The notes under the pieces were generated by a model that saw only the letters and a program-made list of their open reading frames with translations, did not search any database and was not told where the DNA came from. 64,000 bases of DNA from Trichinella spiralis (taxonomy: Eukaryota; Nematoda; Enoplea; Trichinellida; Trichinellidae): the NCBI GenBank assembly GCA_000181795.3, contig CM012954.1, positions 5,953,234 to 6,017,233 of the forward strand, written 5' to 3'. Shown in pieces: positions 63,301 to 64,000 of the stretch (position 1 is its first letter; each line of letters opens with the position of its first letter). The translations under genes were made by a program, and so were the position numbers.

Positions 63301-63636
63301 CACAACAATTTTAGGCAGCAGCCAATATAATGCTCATATTTTTCATTGATTGGAAAAGCACGCTAATTCTCCTGGCAATTTTATGCATGATTTACTTTTA
63401 CATCGGTCAAACCAATCCTGGAGTTTCTCAAGGTGGTGAAAATGTTTTCTATCTTAGGATAATAGTATTACATTTCACTAATTTTAGGCATTTCTCAATT
63501 CAGCGTAGTCAATTCTTTCAAATTTGTACTTGGAAAAAGCGATCCTACTGCCAAAGAACAGCCAGTCATACCGTACAATACACCAGAGATGAAAACAGAA
63601 ATAACTCAAGTAACAGGAAGCGAATACAATTATTAA
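60379..63636 (+). CDS. SLC12A8: SLC12A8-like cation-chloride cotransporter family protein
   Basis: Eleven exons: 60379-60522, 61232-61375, 61673-61864, 61921-62038, 62141-62254, 62306-62507, 62566-62800, 62872-63065, 63114-63264, 63315-63432 and 63488-63636, giving 586 residues (human SLC12A8 is 714). After a polar N-terminus the APC-superfamily core begins at GTWDGVFTTVVINTFGITVF, with FLRTGWVV, CQIQSGGVYFLVSHVLGAKI, FILGQIVANSMVAVGFGES, YEPGENFFTVFGVYF, GVNMSGDLKDPVTSIPLG and the segment SYFSLAMTYDLVQL, all parallel to SLC12A8. About 11-12 hydrophobic segments are seen. This branch of SLC12 has debated substrates (polyamines, amino acids or nicotinamide mononucleotide have been proposed). 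An AATAAA lies at 63671-63676, inside the 79-bp gap to TXNL4A. Confidence 0.92.
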
Positions 63637-63715
63637 ATTTTATTATCATTAAAATTATACAACATTTTCAAATAAATCTGCTGACAAAAAACGATCCTGT
63701 TTTTCTGAAACATTC

Positions 63716-64000
63716 TTAATAACGATATTTGGTTGAATAATCTTTTGGTGAAATGACCAAACCGCGTCCTTTACGCGCACCTCGATAAATAGTCTCAATA
63801 ATATCAATGCACTCTTGTGGATCTTCCAATGCCCAGTTTATTTTGTTATTATTACCAGTGCCTAAAACAAAGAAAATAAACTTATCGAAAAATAATTTGC
63901 AAATTTACCAAAAATAATTTACCTAAATCTATCATGATATGTTTGTTTCTGAAAAAAAACATTGTTGTACAGGGATCATATAATTCGTACATTTTGTTGA
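63716..64000 (-). CDS. TXNL4A: Thioredoxin-like U5 snRNP protein TXNL4A/DIM1 (partial, 3' part)
   Basis: Two exons are visible: 63861-63716 (last exon) and one from 63923 to beyond the window edge. They encode the C-terminal half: NKMYELYDPCTTMFFFRNKH, IMIDLGTGNNNKINWALEDP, IIETIYRGARKGRGLVISPK and the terminus DYSTKYRY. These match the U5 15-kDa protein almost residue for residue. It is an essential component of the U4/U6.U5 tri-snRNP. The 5' exons lie outside the window. Confidence 0.96.

Noticed and set aside
1-64000. CRISPR arrays, bacterial operons, riboswitches or insertion sequences
   Set aside because: The spliced genes show this is animal nuclear DNA, and no such structure is seen.

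Overview
The window is AT-rich animal nuclear DNA. Spliced, compact genes sit between long gene-poor stretches. I infer a nematode. The splice acceptors are short and T-rich (ttttcag, ttttag), some introns are only 49-70 bp, a secreted double-ShKT protein and an HRG-1-type heme transporter are present, and one gene pair has nematode-operon spacing (UBL5 then MAN2C1, with a trans-splice-like acceptor just before the second start). The species cannot be named from this sequence.

Layout. 1-7.5 kb: repeats and AT-rich DNA without a firm gene. 7.5-9.35 kb (+): a tentative small secreted peptide precursor whose last exon would overlap the 3' end of the next gene. 9.3-14.5 kb (-): a complete seven-exon Shaw/Kv3 potassium channel with a start-overlapping uORF. 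14.7-28.2 kb: mostly non-coding, possibly holding the channel's 5' exons and promoter. 28.26-29.56 kb (-): RNA polymerase III subunit POLR3K. 30.36-31.45 kb (+): ShKT protein. 32.3-32.9 kb: probable solo LTR inside a TA microsatellite. 33.6-34.45 kb (+): SDF2 (MIR protein). 35.1-37.13 kb (+): RNF13/RNF167-type PA-TM-RING ubiquitin ligase. 37.58-43.14 kb (-): SEC16. 44.85-46.29 kb (+): TRUB2-like protein. 46.44-46.91 kb (-): HRG-1. 49.81-51.31 kb (-): intronless SMAD2/3. 55.24-58.64 kb (-): GH38 alpha-mannosidase MAN2C1. 58.82-59.24 kb (-): UBL5. 60.38-63.64 kb (+): SLC12A8-like transporter. 63.72 kb to the window edge (-): 3' part of TXNL4A/DIM1.

The exon models were built by hand from reading frame, GT..AG signals and family similarity recalled from knowledge. 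For every complete multi-exon model the exon lengths add up to a whole number of codons. Most genes are unrelated housekeeping functions: ER export and quality control (SEC16, SDF2, RNF13-like, MAN2C1), splicing (UBL5, TXNL4A), Pol III transcription and signalling (SMAD, Shaw).

The most notable points are a TRUB2-like protein without the catalytic Asp, a SMAD2/3 with an altered phospho-tail and PY motif and no introns, the UBL5-MAN2C1 operon-like pair, the possible overlapping divergent start codons of SEC16 and TRUB2, and the candidate peptide gene antisense to Shaw.
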